This document shows positions 50,793-61,570 of a stretch of DNA of 64,000 nt, in pieces. Made by a program: the position numbers and the translations under genes. Source of the DNA: Tragulus kanchil (lineage: Eukaryota > Chordata > Mammalia > Artiodactyla > Tragulidae); assembly GCA_022376925.1 (NCBI GenBank), contig JAIOJX010000004.1, positions 6,944,001-7,008,000 of the forward strand, given 5' to 3'. How positions within the stretch are numbered: position 1 is the first letter of the stretch; each line of letters starts with the position of its first letter. Below the pieces are notes generated by a model that worked only from the letters and a program-made list of their open reading frames with translations, did no database searches and had not been told where the DNA came from.

Positions 50793-51413
50793 GGTACTGA
50801 GTGGGTACTCATTAAATAGAGTCTTACATTGCAGAATGAATAAGGTGTGTGTTCTGTTTTTGATGAGAGGAAGGTACACAGACAAGTCGGAAAAACTAGT
50901 GGTAGGTTTCTATATTTGCTTAACTGTATTTTTTATTTTTGTGTTTTTAAGTTACAGTAAAATTGATGTCTTATATGTGTACAGTTCTATTACTCTATAT
51001 GTAGATTCATGTGATTTTGCCAAACTCAGGATATAGGACAATCCTATTGCCCAATAAAACTCTCTCTTGTACTTAACATTCCTATATCCCTAACCCCTCA
51101 CTGATCTGTTGCCATTGTTATCCATGGAAACAGTGATGGAAAGGGGGCTGGAATCCATCTTTAGCTCTGACTGTTGGCTTTAGTGATGCAAATTCTCTTT
51201 TGAATAGGATTCAATTGATAAAGACAAGGGATAGGATATGAGATGATTTTCATTGTCAGGTATGGTACATAGGATATAAATTAAGGACAAACTCCTCTGC
51301 CTGGGAGGATCAGTCCGAAAGCTAAGTTTTTGCCCCATCTCCAAATGATCTCTATTTAATCAAACTGGACATTCCTCAAATGAGGCAGGTTATTTTCTAC
51401 TTTCAAACAGGGA

Positions 51414-51695
51414 CATATATATATATATATAAATTATTACAGAGTTTTGTTGTTCACAGACATGTATGTTCCCAGATCAGTCATATGCATGTCCCCGGTC
51501 CCCTCCCCCCTCCCAATCCCCCCATCCTACCCCTCCAGGATGTCACAGGGAGCCCTTGTAGGAACTCCTATTCCCACAGGGCACTGACAATAGCTATCTT
51601 TTTCACATATGATAGTTTAGGTTTCCATGTTACTCCCTCTATGCCTCCCACCCACTGTTCATTTCCCACAATGTCCATATGTCTATTCTCTTAAG
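51414..51695 (-). mobile_element. Second copy of truncated L1 3' UTR
   Basis: Duplication Q copy of 50302-50583 with about 15-20 substitutions concentrated in 51487-51625. Confidence 0.85.
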
Positions 51696-52290
51696 TCAAA
51701 CAGGGAGATATTTAATGTTTTCTCTCTATCTCTTCTCACTAAAATTATGTTTCTCAGCGTTCAATAATATGTGACTTTTTCCATTGTATTTTTCTTTCTA
51801 ACCTTTCTCCTAGTTCCTTCATTTATGTGTAGTAACTTGTGTCTCTGGTGGCTCCTGCATTGATGGGTGGGTTCTTTACCACTGGTGCCACCTGGGGAGC
51901 CTCAGGTACTGAGTGGGTACTCATTAAATAGAGTCTTACATTGCAGAATGAATAAGGTGTGTGTTCTGTTTTTGATGAGAGGAAGGTACACAGACAAGTC
52001 GGAAAAACTAGTGGTAGGTTTCTATATTTGCTTAACTGTATTTTTTATTTTTGTGTTTTTAAGTTACAGTAAAATTGATGTCTTATATGTGTACAGTTCT
52101 ATTACTCTATATGTAGATTCATGTGATTTTGCCAAACTCAGGATATAGGACAATCCTATTGCCCAATAAAACTCTCTCTTTTGTACTTAACATTCCTATA
52201 TCCCTAATCCCTGGCGGTCACTGATCTGTTGTCCTCTGTCACTATAGTTTGTCTTTAGGAGAATGCCACAGTACAGGTGAAATTATACAC

Positions 52291-53222
52291 AGTTCAGTTC
52301 AGTGGCTCAGTTGTGTCGGACTCTGCAACCCCATGGACTGCAGCTGTCGCGGGCGCCGTGTTGGAGCTTACTCTGATTACTATTCTCACTAGCTCTCACT
52401 AAGAGATACTATATTGAATAGCTCAGAGGCCTTTTCGCGAACACGGCGTGGTCCCCTCAGGGTGTGAGCCTCGGACCTCGACAATAAAGTATCGTGGTCT
52501 CAAGTATTGTTAAACCAAGAATGGGTTTATTAGGCAAGCACAAATAAACAGAATTAATCAGAATTAATCAGAATTAAACAGAACTCAATCGAAATGCAAA
52601 GAGAAAGATCTTACCCCAGAGCTGGGAGCTTCAACCTCACTTCAGATGCAATAGAGTTCTGTGAGGGAGCTTCCGCCCAATTTACTCTCCCCCTTTTAAA
52701 GGAAAAACCTCAGACACAGCTGCATATACTTTACTTCTGCTTCTACTTACAATCCTAAGAAATTAAAGGAAAAACGCTGCTCCTGGCTTCTATGTGAGCC
52801 TACAACTTGAGCTAGACTGGAGCAGGTTACTCTGGTCAAGAATTAAGCTAACTTGTTCTTAGGAAAGTAAGCAGGTAAGGTTGGAATGTTGCCATTAGGG
52901 CTTTTCTTATTTACTAGCAGCTTTCAAGCCTCGCTTGCAGGTAGAACTCTGCTGAAGCGGCTGGCGGTGAGTTACAAATTCCTAATCACTGGAGGACGGA
53001 TTCTAGGTCTCAAGAGCTTATCTGGGGTTTGAGAATTGCTCTATGCCCTAAGACCCGGTATATTCTTAAGAATTTCTAGAGTCTGCCCAAGACATAGCAC
53101 GCCAGGCTTCCCTGTCCTTCACCATCTCTCAGAGCTTGCTTAAACTTATGTCCATTGTCTCAGTGATGCCATCCAGCCATCTCGTCTTCTGTCATCTCCT
53201 TCTCCTTCTGCCTTTTGCCTTA
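52291..53222 (+). mobile_element. BovA2/ART2-type SINE split by a solo LTR
   Basis: The left part (52291-52344) reads 'agttcagttcagtggctcag', 'ttgtgtcggactctgcaacc', 'ccatggactgcagc'. The right part (53095-53222) continues 'gcacgccaggcttccctgtc', 'gtgatgccatccagccatct', 'cgtcttctgtcatctcc'. Joined across the insert, the halves follow the family order with no loss. Confidence 0.9.
52345..53094 (-). mobile_element. Solo LTR of an endogenous retrovirus, 750 bp
   Basis: The insert has TGTC...GACA ends (the TG...CA rule) and sits inside a SINE. Its flanks are a 4-bp target repeat with one change ('cagc' 52341-52344, 'tagc' 53095-53098). The minus strand fits best as sense: a TTTAAAAG-type TATA box near 52690-52700, then an AATAAA near 52530, then the 3' end. 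No gag, pol or env is present, so this is the usual result of LTR-LTR recombination. A 4-bp target repeat suggests a gammaretrovirus-like (class I) element, but family is unassigned. A small direct repeat of 'cagaattaat' lies at about 52548-52582. Confidence 0.8.
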
Positions 53223-54496
53223 GATGAATGCCATGGTATAAATGAAATTATATATAACATATTGTATAATTTTTTATACATTAATTTTTTTGAGACTGGT
53301 CTCTTGCACTCAACATAATGCCTTTTGAAATTTATCCAAGTTGTGGAGTATATCAACAGTGTTATTTGTTTTATATTGGCATTTTGTTCTGCTTTTGGTT
53401 GAGTATATATAGATAAACTACAACTTATCTGTTCAGTTATTGGAGGATGTTGAGGTTGCTTCTGTTGCTCAATGATTATGAACAGCTATAAGCATTTGTG
53501 TATATGTTTTTTTGTGCAAATGTTAGTTTTCAATTCTCTTGGGTAGTACTAAGAACTGGGATGTCTGGGGCAGATGGTAAGTATATGTTTAACATAATAG
53601 GATACTGAAAAGTTGATCTCCAGAGTGGCCACATCATTTTGCATGCCACCAGAGATAGCTTCGAGATGAGATTGTTGTACATCTTCTCCAGTACTTTGTG
53701 GTGTCAATAGTTTTCATTTTATTCATCCCAATAGGTAGAAAGTGGTAGCTATTATAACTTTAATTTGCATTTCTCTGTTGTCTAAAAATCTTTTCATGTG
53801 AATATTCATGAGCCATACGTCTTTCTCAGAGAAATATATTTTCAAGTCTTTTGCCTATTTTAAAAATTGTTTCTTTGCTCTTAAGTTCAGGGTTCTCTGT
53901 ATATCCTGTGGTGTATTTCTTCATTAGGAACATATTTTGAAACTACTTTCTCCTAATCTTTTTGTTTTTCTCATAGTGTTCTATACAAAATAGTAGTTTT
54001 TAATTTTGATAAAGTTCAGTTTGTCTATATTTTCTTTTATGGATTTGAGTCCTGCAAAAAGTTTTTGTCTAAGAAAGTTGATTAGTTGATGCCTGTGACT
54101 AGAATGTGGGGAAGAATGGGGTCTGTGAGTAGGTACAAAATTTCTCCATATGGTGACAATAATGTCCTAAAATTAATTATAATATTCTCACAACTCAGTG
54201 GATGTTTAAGAACTATACGTTGGGTGAATTTTATATTTTGGGTGAATTTTATTTATATAAATCATGTCATAAATATGTATTTTGTATCTCATTGCATCTT
54301 GAAAATGCTATTTGAATGAGTTGAATTAATTTATAATGTGTAATTATATCAATAATATGCTATTATTGCTTAAACTAATGAAAATAATTCATTTAATTGA
54401 TTAAAATAACACTATTTTTAAAATAACTCTTTCCCTCACCCAAGGTCATAAAACTTTTCTCCTATGTTTTTTTCTAAAATATATATATTTATATAT
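53223..54496 (-). other. Decayed old L1 sequence
   Basis: Continuation of the old L1: 'gagactggtctcttgcactc', 'aacataatgccttttgaaat', 'gaggttgcttctgttgctc'. Around 54105-54310 is a stretch that does not look like L1 and may be another old repeat. No gene. Confidence 0.6.
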
Positions 54497-56818
54497 AATT
54501 ATATACATATAATTGTAATTTTTTTTTTAGTAATAATCCATTTGGGGTTAATTTCTGAATAAGATATAAGCATTAAGATGAGGTAATTATTTTTTATGTT
54601 GTTAGATAGTTGCCTGGTTGTTCCAATATCATTTGTTTAAAACTCTGCTTCCTCCTTTGACTTGCCTTTGTACTTTTGTCAAGAATCATTTAGCCACATT
54701 TGTGCTACTGTATTTCAAGACCCTCTCTGTTCCATTGGCCTGTACTTCTACCAATACCACACTGGCTTGATTACTTGATTACTGTAGCTCTAAATAAGCT
54801 GGGCATTTAGTGGTGTTATTTAACTTTATTTTTCTTATTCACATTTATTTTGGTTATTCTTATTACTGTACTCTTCCAGATAAAATTTAGAAGAAGCTTG
54901 TCAATATCTACAAAGAAATCCTGCTTGGAACTGTGTTAAATCCATAGATCAATTTGGGGAAGATTAATATTTCTATAGGGTAAGTCTTTCAACTTTTGAA
55001 TATCCTGTATCACTGCATTTTACCCAAGTCTTTTTTATTTATGTTATCAACATTTGTAATGTTCACTATACAGATATTATTCATGTTTTGTTAGATTTAT
55101 ATTTATGTATTTCATTATTTTGGGACTATTATACATTTTTTAAAAACTCTGTTTCCAGTTGATTATTGTGAATATACAGAAATATAGTCAATTTTTGTGT
55201 GTGAACATTGTATTCTATGACCTAACTAAAAATCAATGAATAGTTCTAACAAGTTGTTATGGCTTGTTGGAATTTTCTCCTATTATTTTCCATTTCAATA
55301 TGTATCAATATTTCTTTTTTTTTTCTTTATTGGGGTATAGTTGTTTTACAATGTTGCATTAGCTTCAGGTGTACAGCGAAGTTATTGTTATATGTTTTTA
55401 CAGAGTTTTCTTGTTTACAGGTACACATAATCCCCAAACAGCCACAGGTATATATCCCCGACCCCTCTTCCCTGAGCCCTCCCTCCCTTTTCCCTCTTCC
55501 TACCCGCTCAGGTTGATGCTCAGTCCCCATGTAGATTCCCTTAGACTTGCAGCTTAAGCACAGTGGTAACCTCCATTACATATGATAGTGTAGGTCTCCT
55601 TGTTGCTCTTTCCATACTTCTCGTCCGATCTTCCCTCCCTGCTATGACCATTAGTCTGAATTATATACATATAATTGTAATTTTTTTTTTAGTAATAATC
55701 CATTTGGGGTTAATTTCTGAATAAGATATAAGCATTAAGATGAGGTAATTATTTTTTATGTTGTTAGATAGTTGCCTGGTTGTTCCAATATCATTTGTTT
55801 AAAACTCTGCTTCCTCCTTTGACTTGCCTTTGTACTTTTGTCAAGAATCATTTAGCCACATTTGTGCTACTGTATTTCAAGACCCTCTCTGTTCCATTGG
55901 CCTGTACTTCTACCAATACCACACTGGCTTGATTACTTGATTACTGTAGCTCTAAATAAGCTGGGCATTTAGTGGTGTTATTTAACTTTATTTTTCTTAT
56001 TCACATTTATTTTGGTTATTCTTATTACTGTACTCTTCCAGATAAAATTTAGAAGAAGCTTGTCAATATCTACAAAGAAATCCTGCTTGGAACTGTGTTA
56101 AATCCATAGATAAATTTTGGGGGAAGATTAATATTTCTATAGGGTAAGTCTTTCAACTTTTGAATATCCTGTATCACTGCATTTTACCCAAGTCTTTTTT
56201 ATTTATGTTATCAACATTTGTAATGTTCACTATACAGATATTATTCATGTTTTGTTAGATTTATATTTATGTATTTCATTATTTTGGGACTATTATACAT
56301 TTTTTAAAAACTCTGTTTCCAGTTGATTATTGTGAATATACAGAAATATAGTCAATTTTTGTGTGTGAACATTGTATTCTATGACCTAACTAAAAATCAA
56401 TGAATAGTTCTAACAAGTTGTTATGGCTTGTTGGAATTTTCTCCTATTATTTTCCATTTCAATATGTATCAATATTTCTTTTTTTTTTCTTTATTGGGGT
56501 ATAGTTGTTTTACAATGTTGCATTAGCTTCAGGTGTACAGCGAAGTTATTGTTATATGTTTTTACAGAGTTTTCTTGTTTACAGGTACACATAATCCCCA
56601 AACAGCCACAGGTATATATCCCCGACCCCTCTTCCCTGAGCCCTCCCTCCCTTTTCCCTCTTCCTACCCGCTCAGGTTGATGCTCAGTCCCCATGTAGAT
56701 TCCCTTAGACTTGCAGCTTAAGCACAGTGGTAACCTCCATTACATATGATAGTGTAGGTCTCCTTGTTGCTCTTTCCATACTTCTCGTCCGATCTTCCCT
56801 CCCTGCTATGACCATTGG
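54497..56818. repeat. Duplication R: 54497-55658 repeated at 55659-56818
   Basis: About 1.16 kb head to tail, sharing 'gtctg/gaatta'-type microhomology at the join. The unit spans the old L1/younger L1 boundary at 55313, and that boundary recurs at about 56476. Confidence 0.96.
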
Positions 56819-57044
56819 TCTGTTCTCTAAGTCTGTTTCTCCATTACCATTCTATGTGTGCATTTATCAGTACTGTCTTTCTAGATTCCATATATATGCA
56901 TTAGTACACTGTATTTATCCTTCTCTTTTTGACTTCACTTTGTATAATAACTTGTAGATTCATCCACCTCATTAGGACTGATTCTTCTGCATTTCTTTTT
57001 AGTACTGAGAAGTACTCCATTGTATATATGTACCATAGCTTCTT

Positions 57045-57362
57045 TTTTTTTTTTTTTTTAAGATTTATTTATTTATTTACTTTGGCAGGGAGGGGAGCGG
57101 GCGGGCCACTTCTATTGGTCTTTCATTTCTCTATTTTCATTCGTCTTCGTTCTTTGGCTCCTGTGGGCCTCCCATCGCGGTGGCATCTGTCGTTGAAGAG
57201 CACCGGCTCTGGGCACATGCGCTCCAGAGCTCCGGCTCGGTGATTGGACACATCAGTCCAGCCGCTCCGCGGCACGTGGGATCTTCCCAGGCCAGGGCTC
57301 GAACCGGCGCCCCTTGCACTGCAAGGCGGTGTCCTTACCCACTGGACCACAAGGGGAAGCCC
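57045..57362 (-). mobile_element. Long CHR-type tRNA SINE, copy 5, least diverged, in L1
   Basis: The most complete copy, with a long T run, 'gatttatttatttatttact', 'ggagcgggcgggccacttct', 'cattcgtcttcgttctttgg', 'ccgctccgcggcacgtggga', 'ctcgaaccggcgccccttgc' and 'ggaccacaaggggaagccc'. It is flanked by 13-bp 'accatagcttctt' at 57032-57044 and 57363-57375. It keeps many CpGs, suggesting a recent insertion. The duplicated copy is at 58195-58512. Confidence 0.94.
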
Positions 57363-58194
57363 ACCATAGCTTCTTTATCCATTCATTTGTTGATGGACAT
57401 CTAGGTTGCTTCCATGTTCTAGCTATTGTATAGAGTGCTTCAGTGAACACTGGGGTACAGATGTCTCTTTCAATTTTGATTTCATCAGTGTATATGCCTA
57501 ATAATGAGATTGCTGGGTCATATGGTGCTTCTATTTTTAGTTTTTAAGATATCTCCATACTGTCTTCCATAGTGGTTGTATCAATTTACATTCCCACCAA
57601 TAATGCAGGAGTCTTCCCTTATCTCCCACCCTCACCAGCATTTATTGTCTGCAGGTTTTTTTTTTTGATGGTGGCCATTCTGACTGGTGTGAGGTGATAT
57701 CTCATTGTAGCTTTGTGTATAAATTAATTTTTCTACAGGTACACATAATCCCCAAACAGCCACAGGTTATATCCGACCCTCTTCCCTGAGCCCTCCCTCC
57801 CTTTTCCCTCTTCCTACCCGCTCAGGTTGATGCTCAGTCCCCATGTAGATTCCCTTAGACTTGCAGCTTAAGCACAGTGGTAACCTCCATTACATATGAT
57901 AGTGTAGGTCTCCTTGTTGCTCTTTCCATACTTCTCGTCCGATCTTCCCTCCCTGCTATGACCATTGGTCTGTTCTCTAAGTCTGTTTCTCCATTACCAT
58001 TCTATGTGTGCATTTATCAGTACTGTCTTTCTAGATTCCATATATATGCATTAGTACACTGTATTTATCCTTCTCTTTTTGACTTCACTTTGTATAATAA
58101 CTTGTAGATTCATCCACCTCATTAGGACTGATTCTTCTGCATTTCTTTTTAGTACTGAGAAGTACTCCATTGTATATATGTACCATAGCTTCTT

Positions 58195-58512
58195 TTTTTT
58201 TTTTTTTTTAAGATTTATTTATTTATTTACTTTGGCAGGGAGGGGAGCGGGCGGGCCACTTCTATTGGTCTTTCATTTCTCTATTTTCATTCGTCTTCGT
58301 TCTTTGGCTCCTGTGGGCCTCCCATCGCGGTGGCATCTGTCGTTGAAGAGCACCGGCTCTGGGCACATGCGCTCCAGAGCTCCGGCTCGGTGATTGGACA
58401 CATCAGTCCAGCCGCTCCGCGGCACGTGGGATCTTCCCAGGCCAGGGCTCGAACCGGCGCCCCTTGCACTGCAAGGCGGTGTCCTTACCCACTGGACCAC
58501 AAGGGGAAGCCC
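58195..58512 (-). mobile_element. Second copy of long CHR SINE 5
   Basis: Duplication S copy of 57045-57362, with the same target repeats. Confidence 0.92.
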
Positions 58513-59330
58513 ACCATAGCTTCTTTATCCATTCATTTGTTGATGGACATCTAGGTTGCTTCCATGTTCTAGCTATTGTATAGAGTGCTTCAGTGAACAC
58601 TGGGGTACAGATGTCTCTTTCAATTTTGATTTCATCAGTGTATATGCCTAATAATGAGATTGCTGGGTCATATGGTGCTTCTATTTTTAGTTTTTAAGAT
58701 ATCTCCATACTGTCTTCCATAGTGGTTGTATCAATTTACATTCCCACCAATAATGCAGGAGTCTTCCCTTATCTCCCACCCTCACCAGCATTTATTGTCT
58801 GCAGGTTTTTTTTTTTGATGGTGGCCATTCTGACTGGTGTGAGGTGATATCTCATTGTAGCTTTGTGTATAAATTAATTTTTCTTGTTTTAAGCTTACTT
58901 CACTGGCAAAGACTTCTAGTATGATGTTGGATAGGTGCTGAGACTATATAGCTATGCCACATTCACAGTCTTAGGGGAAAAACATTTTGTCTTTCACTTT
59001 TTTTTTTATTTATTCTTTATTTTAAAGGTTTTACAGAGTTGTGTTGTTCACAGACATGTATGTTCCCAGATCAGTCATATACATATCCATGGTCCCCACC
59101 CACCCAGATCCCCCCATCCCACCCCTCCAGACCTTCGCCCCAAGCCATTGTAAGCACACCTATTCCCTTAGCACTATGACACTAGCTATCTTTTCCACAC
59201 ATAACACTATAGGTTTCCTTGTTACTTCCTCCATGCTTCCCCCTCCCTATTTCTTCGCCACGATGTCCCTATGTCTATGCTCTGTCTTTTTTCCCATGAG
59301 TTCCCTGTGTGTGATATCAAGACCGTCCTA

Positions 59331-60299
59331 CTAGATTCCATATATGTGTGTTAGTATACTGTATTTGTCTTTCTCTTTTTGACTTACTTCACTTTTTATG
59401 ATAGGTTCTAGAGCCAGCCACCTCATTAGAACTGAGTCTTCTGCATTTCTTTTAACAGCTGAGTAGTATTCCATTGTATATATGTACCAGAGCTTCTGGA
59501 TCCATTCATTCGTCGATGGACATCTAGGTTGCTTCCATGTTTTGGCTATTGTATAGAGAGCTGCAATGAACATTGGGGTACAGGTGCCTCTTTCAGTTTT
59601 GATTTCATCTGGATATAAGCCTAAGAGTGGGATTGCTGGGTCATAGGGTGCTTCTATTTTTAGTTTTTTAAGGAATCTCCATACTGTCTTCCATAGAGGC
59701 TGTATCAATTTACAGTCCCACCAGCAATGCAAAAGGGTTCCCTTTTCTCCACACCCTCTCCAGCATTTATTGTCTGCAGATTTTCTGACGGGTGTGAGGT
59801 GATATCTCATTCTAGTTTTAATTTGCATTTCTCTAATAATAAGCGAGGTTGAGCATCATTTCATGTGCTTTTGGGCCATCTGTATGTCCTCTTTGGAGAG
59901 GCGTCTCTTTAGATCTTTTTCCCATTTTTTGATTGGGTTGTTCGTTTTTCCTGTGCTGAGTTGTCTGACTTGCTTGTAGATTTTGGAGATTAAGTCTTTG
60001 TCTGTTGTTTCATTTGCTATGATTTTCTCCCACTCTGTGGGGTGTCTGTTGAGCTTTTTGGTGATTTCTTTCGCTGTACAAAAGCTTTTAAGTTTCATGA
60101 GGTCCCACATGTTCATTTTTCTTTTCAGTTCTGCTATTTTAGTTGGTGGGTCAGAGAAGATCTTGCTTTGATTTAGGTCCTTGAGGGTTTTGCCTATATT
60201 CTCCTCTAACAGTTTGATGGTTTCTGGTCTTACATTTAGGTCTTGAATCCATTTTGAGTTGATCTTAGTGTATGGTGTCAGGGAATGTTCCAATTTCAT
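59331..60299 (-). pseudogene. L1 ORF2 C-terminal region, broken
   Basis: Two open pieces. One of about 147 codons (59856-60299) precedes one of about 165 codons (59331-59828), with a frameshift and short loss between. The second has the Cys-rich end typical of L1 ORF2 ('[18 protein letters not shown]') and '[12 protein letters not shown]'. In a live L1 this is the C-terminal part of the endonuclease/reverse-transcriptase protein used for RNA binding. The break means no full protein. Confidence 0.9.
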
Positions 60300-61545
60300 T
60301 TTTTTGCATGTAGCTGTCCAATTCTCCCAGCAACACTTGTTGAAGAGGCTGTCTTAGTCCCATTTTTTACTTTCTCCTCCTTTGTCAAAAATAAGGTACC
60401 CATAGGTGCGTGGGTTTATCTCTGGGTTCTCTATCTTGTTCCATATATGTGTGTTAGTATACTGTATTTGTCTTTCTCTTTTTGACTTACTTCACTTTTT
60501 ATGATAGGTTCTAGAGCCAGCCACCTCATTAGAACTGAGTCTTCTGCATTTCTTTTAACAGCTGAGTAGTATTCCATTGTATATATGTACCAGAGCTTCT
60601 GGATCCATTCATTCGTCGATGGACATCTAGGTTGCTTCCATGTTTTGGCTATTGTATAGAGAGCTGCAATGAACATTGGGGTACAGGTGCCTCTTTCAGT
60701 TTTGATTTCATCTGGATATAAGCCTAAGAGTGGGATTGCTGGGTCATAGGGTGCTTCTATTTTTAGTTTTTTAAGGAATCTCCATACTGTCTTCCATAGA
60801 GGCTGTATCAATTTACAGTCCCACCAGCAATGCAAAAGGGTTCCCTTTTCTCCACACCCTCTCCAGCATTTATTGTCTGCAGATTTTCTGACGGGTGTGA
60901 GGTGATATCTCATTCTAGTTTTAATTTGCATTTCTCTAATAATAAGCGAGGTTGAGCATCATTTCATGTGCTTTTGGGCCATCTGTATGTCCTCTTTGGA
61001 GAGGCGTCTCTTTAGATCTTTTTCCCATTTTTTGATTGGGTTGTTCGTTTTTCCTGTGCTGAGTTGTCTGACTTGCTTGTAGATTTTGGAGATTAAGTCT
61101 TTGTCTGTTGTTTCATTTGCTATGATTTTCTCCCACTCTGTGGGGTGTCTGTTGAGCTTTTTGGTGATTTCTTTCGCTGTACAAAAGCTTTTAAGTTTCA
61201 TGAGGTCCCACATGTTCATTTTTCTTTTCAGTTCTGCTATTTTAGTTGGTGGGTCAGAGAAGATCTTGCTTTGATTTAGGTCCTTGAGGGTTTTGCCTAT
61301 ATTCTCCTCTAACAGTTTGATGGTTTCTGGTCTTACATTTAGGTCTTGAATCCATTTTGAGTTGATCTTAGTGTATGGTGTCAGGGAATGTTCCAATTTC
61401 ATTTTTTTGCATGTAGCTGTCCAATTCTCCCAGCAACACTTGTTGAAGAGGCTGTCTTAGTCCCATTTTTTACTTTCTCCTCCTTTGTCAAAAATAAGGT
61501 ACCCATAGGTGCGTGGGTTTATCTCTGGGTTCTCTATCTTGTTCC
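59336..61545. repeat. Duplication T: 59336-60438 repeated at 60439-61545
   Basis: About 1.1 kb head to tail, sharing 'gttccat' at the join. The copies look identical, including the ORF2 frameshift, so the frameshift predates or lies outside the duplication process. Confidence 0.96.
60431..61402 (-). pseudogene. Second copy of the L1 ORF2 C-terminal region
   Basis: Duplication T copy of 59331-60299, with the same two pieces and the same break near 60931-60959. Confidence 0.9.
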
Positions 61546-61570
61546 ATTGGTCGATATTTCTGTTTTTGTG

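Larger units (their letters stand above)
49999..52237. repeat. Duplication Q: 49999-51110 repeated at 51111-52237
   Basis: About 1.12 kb head to tail. Unlike the others, it has a dense cluster of substitutions inside the unit (50384-50520 against 51490-51625), confined to an L1 3' UTR segment. Both ends are ragged. Confidence 0.95.
52031..55312 (-). mobile_element. Old L1 (L1M-type) 3' end and ORF2 remnant, outer layer of the nest
   Basis: The antisense 3' UTR starts near 52031 ('aagttacagtaaaattgatg', 'gatcaatc'-type text) and runs into decayed ORF2 (for example 'ccattggcctgtacttctac', 'ctcttccagataaaatttag'). It is interrupted by a BovA2 SINE carrying a solo LTR (52291-53222) and by a younger L1 starting at 55313. 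It resumes at 58885-58996 ('actggcaaagacttctagta', 'agtcttaggggaaaaacatt'). The start of its 3' UTR is also at 50919-51110. No open ORF2 remains. Confidence 0.75.
55313..58884 (-). mobile_element. Younger L1, 3' UTR plus ORF2 tail, inserted in the old L1
   Basis: A T run then 'ttattggggtatagttgttt', 'tacaatgttgcattagcttc' marks the antisense 3' terminus. ORF2-tail text follows ('gtactccattgtatatatgt', 'ggacatctaggttgcttcca', 'gagattgctgggtcatatgg') to a 5' truncation at about 58884. Its apparent length is inflated by duplications R and S, and it carries a long CHR SINE. Confidence 0.82.
56581..58884. repeat. Duplication S: 56581-57734 repeated at 57735-58884
   Basis: About 1.15 kb head to tail. 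The first 40 bases of the second copy have several deletions ('ggttatatccgaccct' against 'ggtatatatccccgacccct'), then identity is near complete. 55418-55658 is a third partial copy. Confidence 0.96.

Noticed and set aside
52345..53094. The 750-bp insert as a retrogene or full provirus
   Set aside because: It has no open frame of note and no gag/pol/env; the ends and length fit a solo LTR.
57123..57350. Open frames of 60-76 codons in the CHR SINEs (also near 12128, 28508 and 58273)
   Set aside because: They are translations of GC-rich SINE sequence and recur wherever the SINE does.
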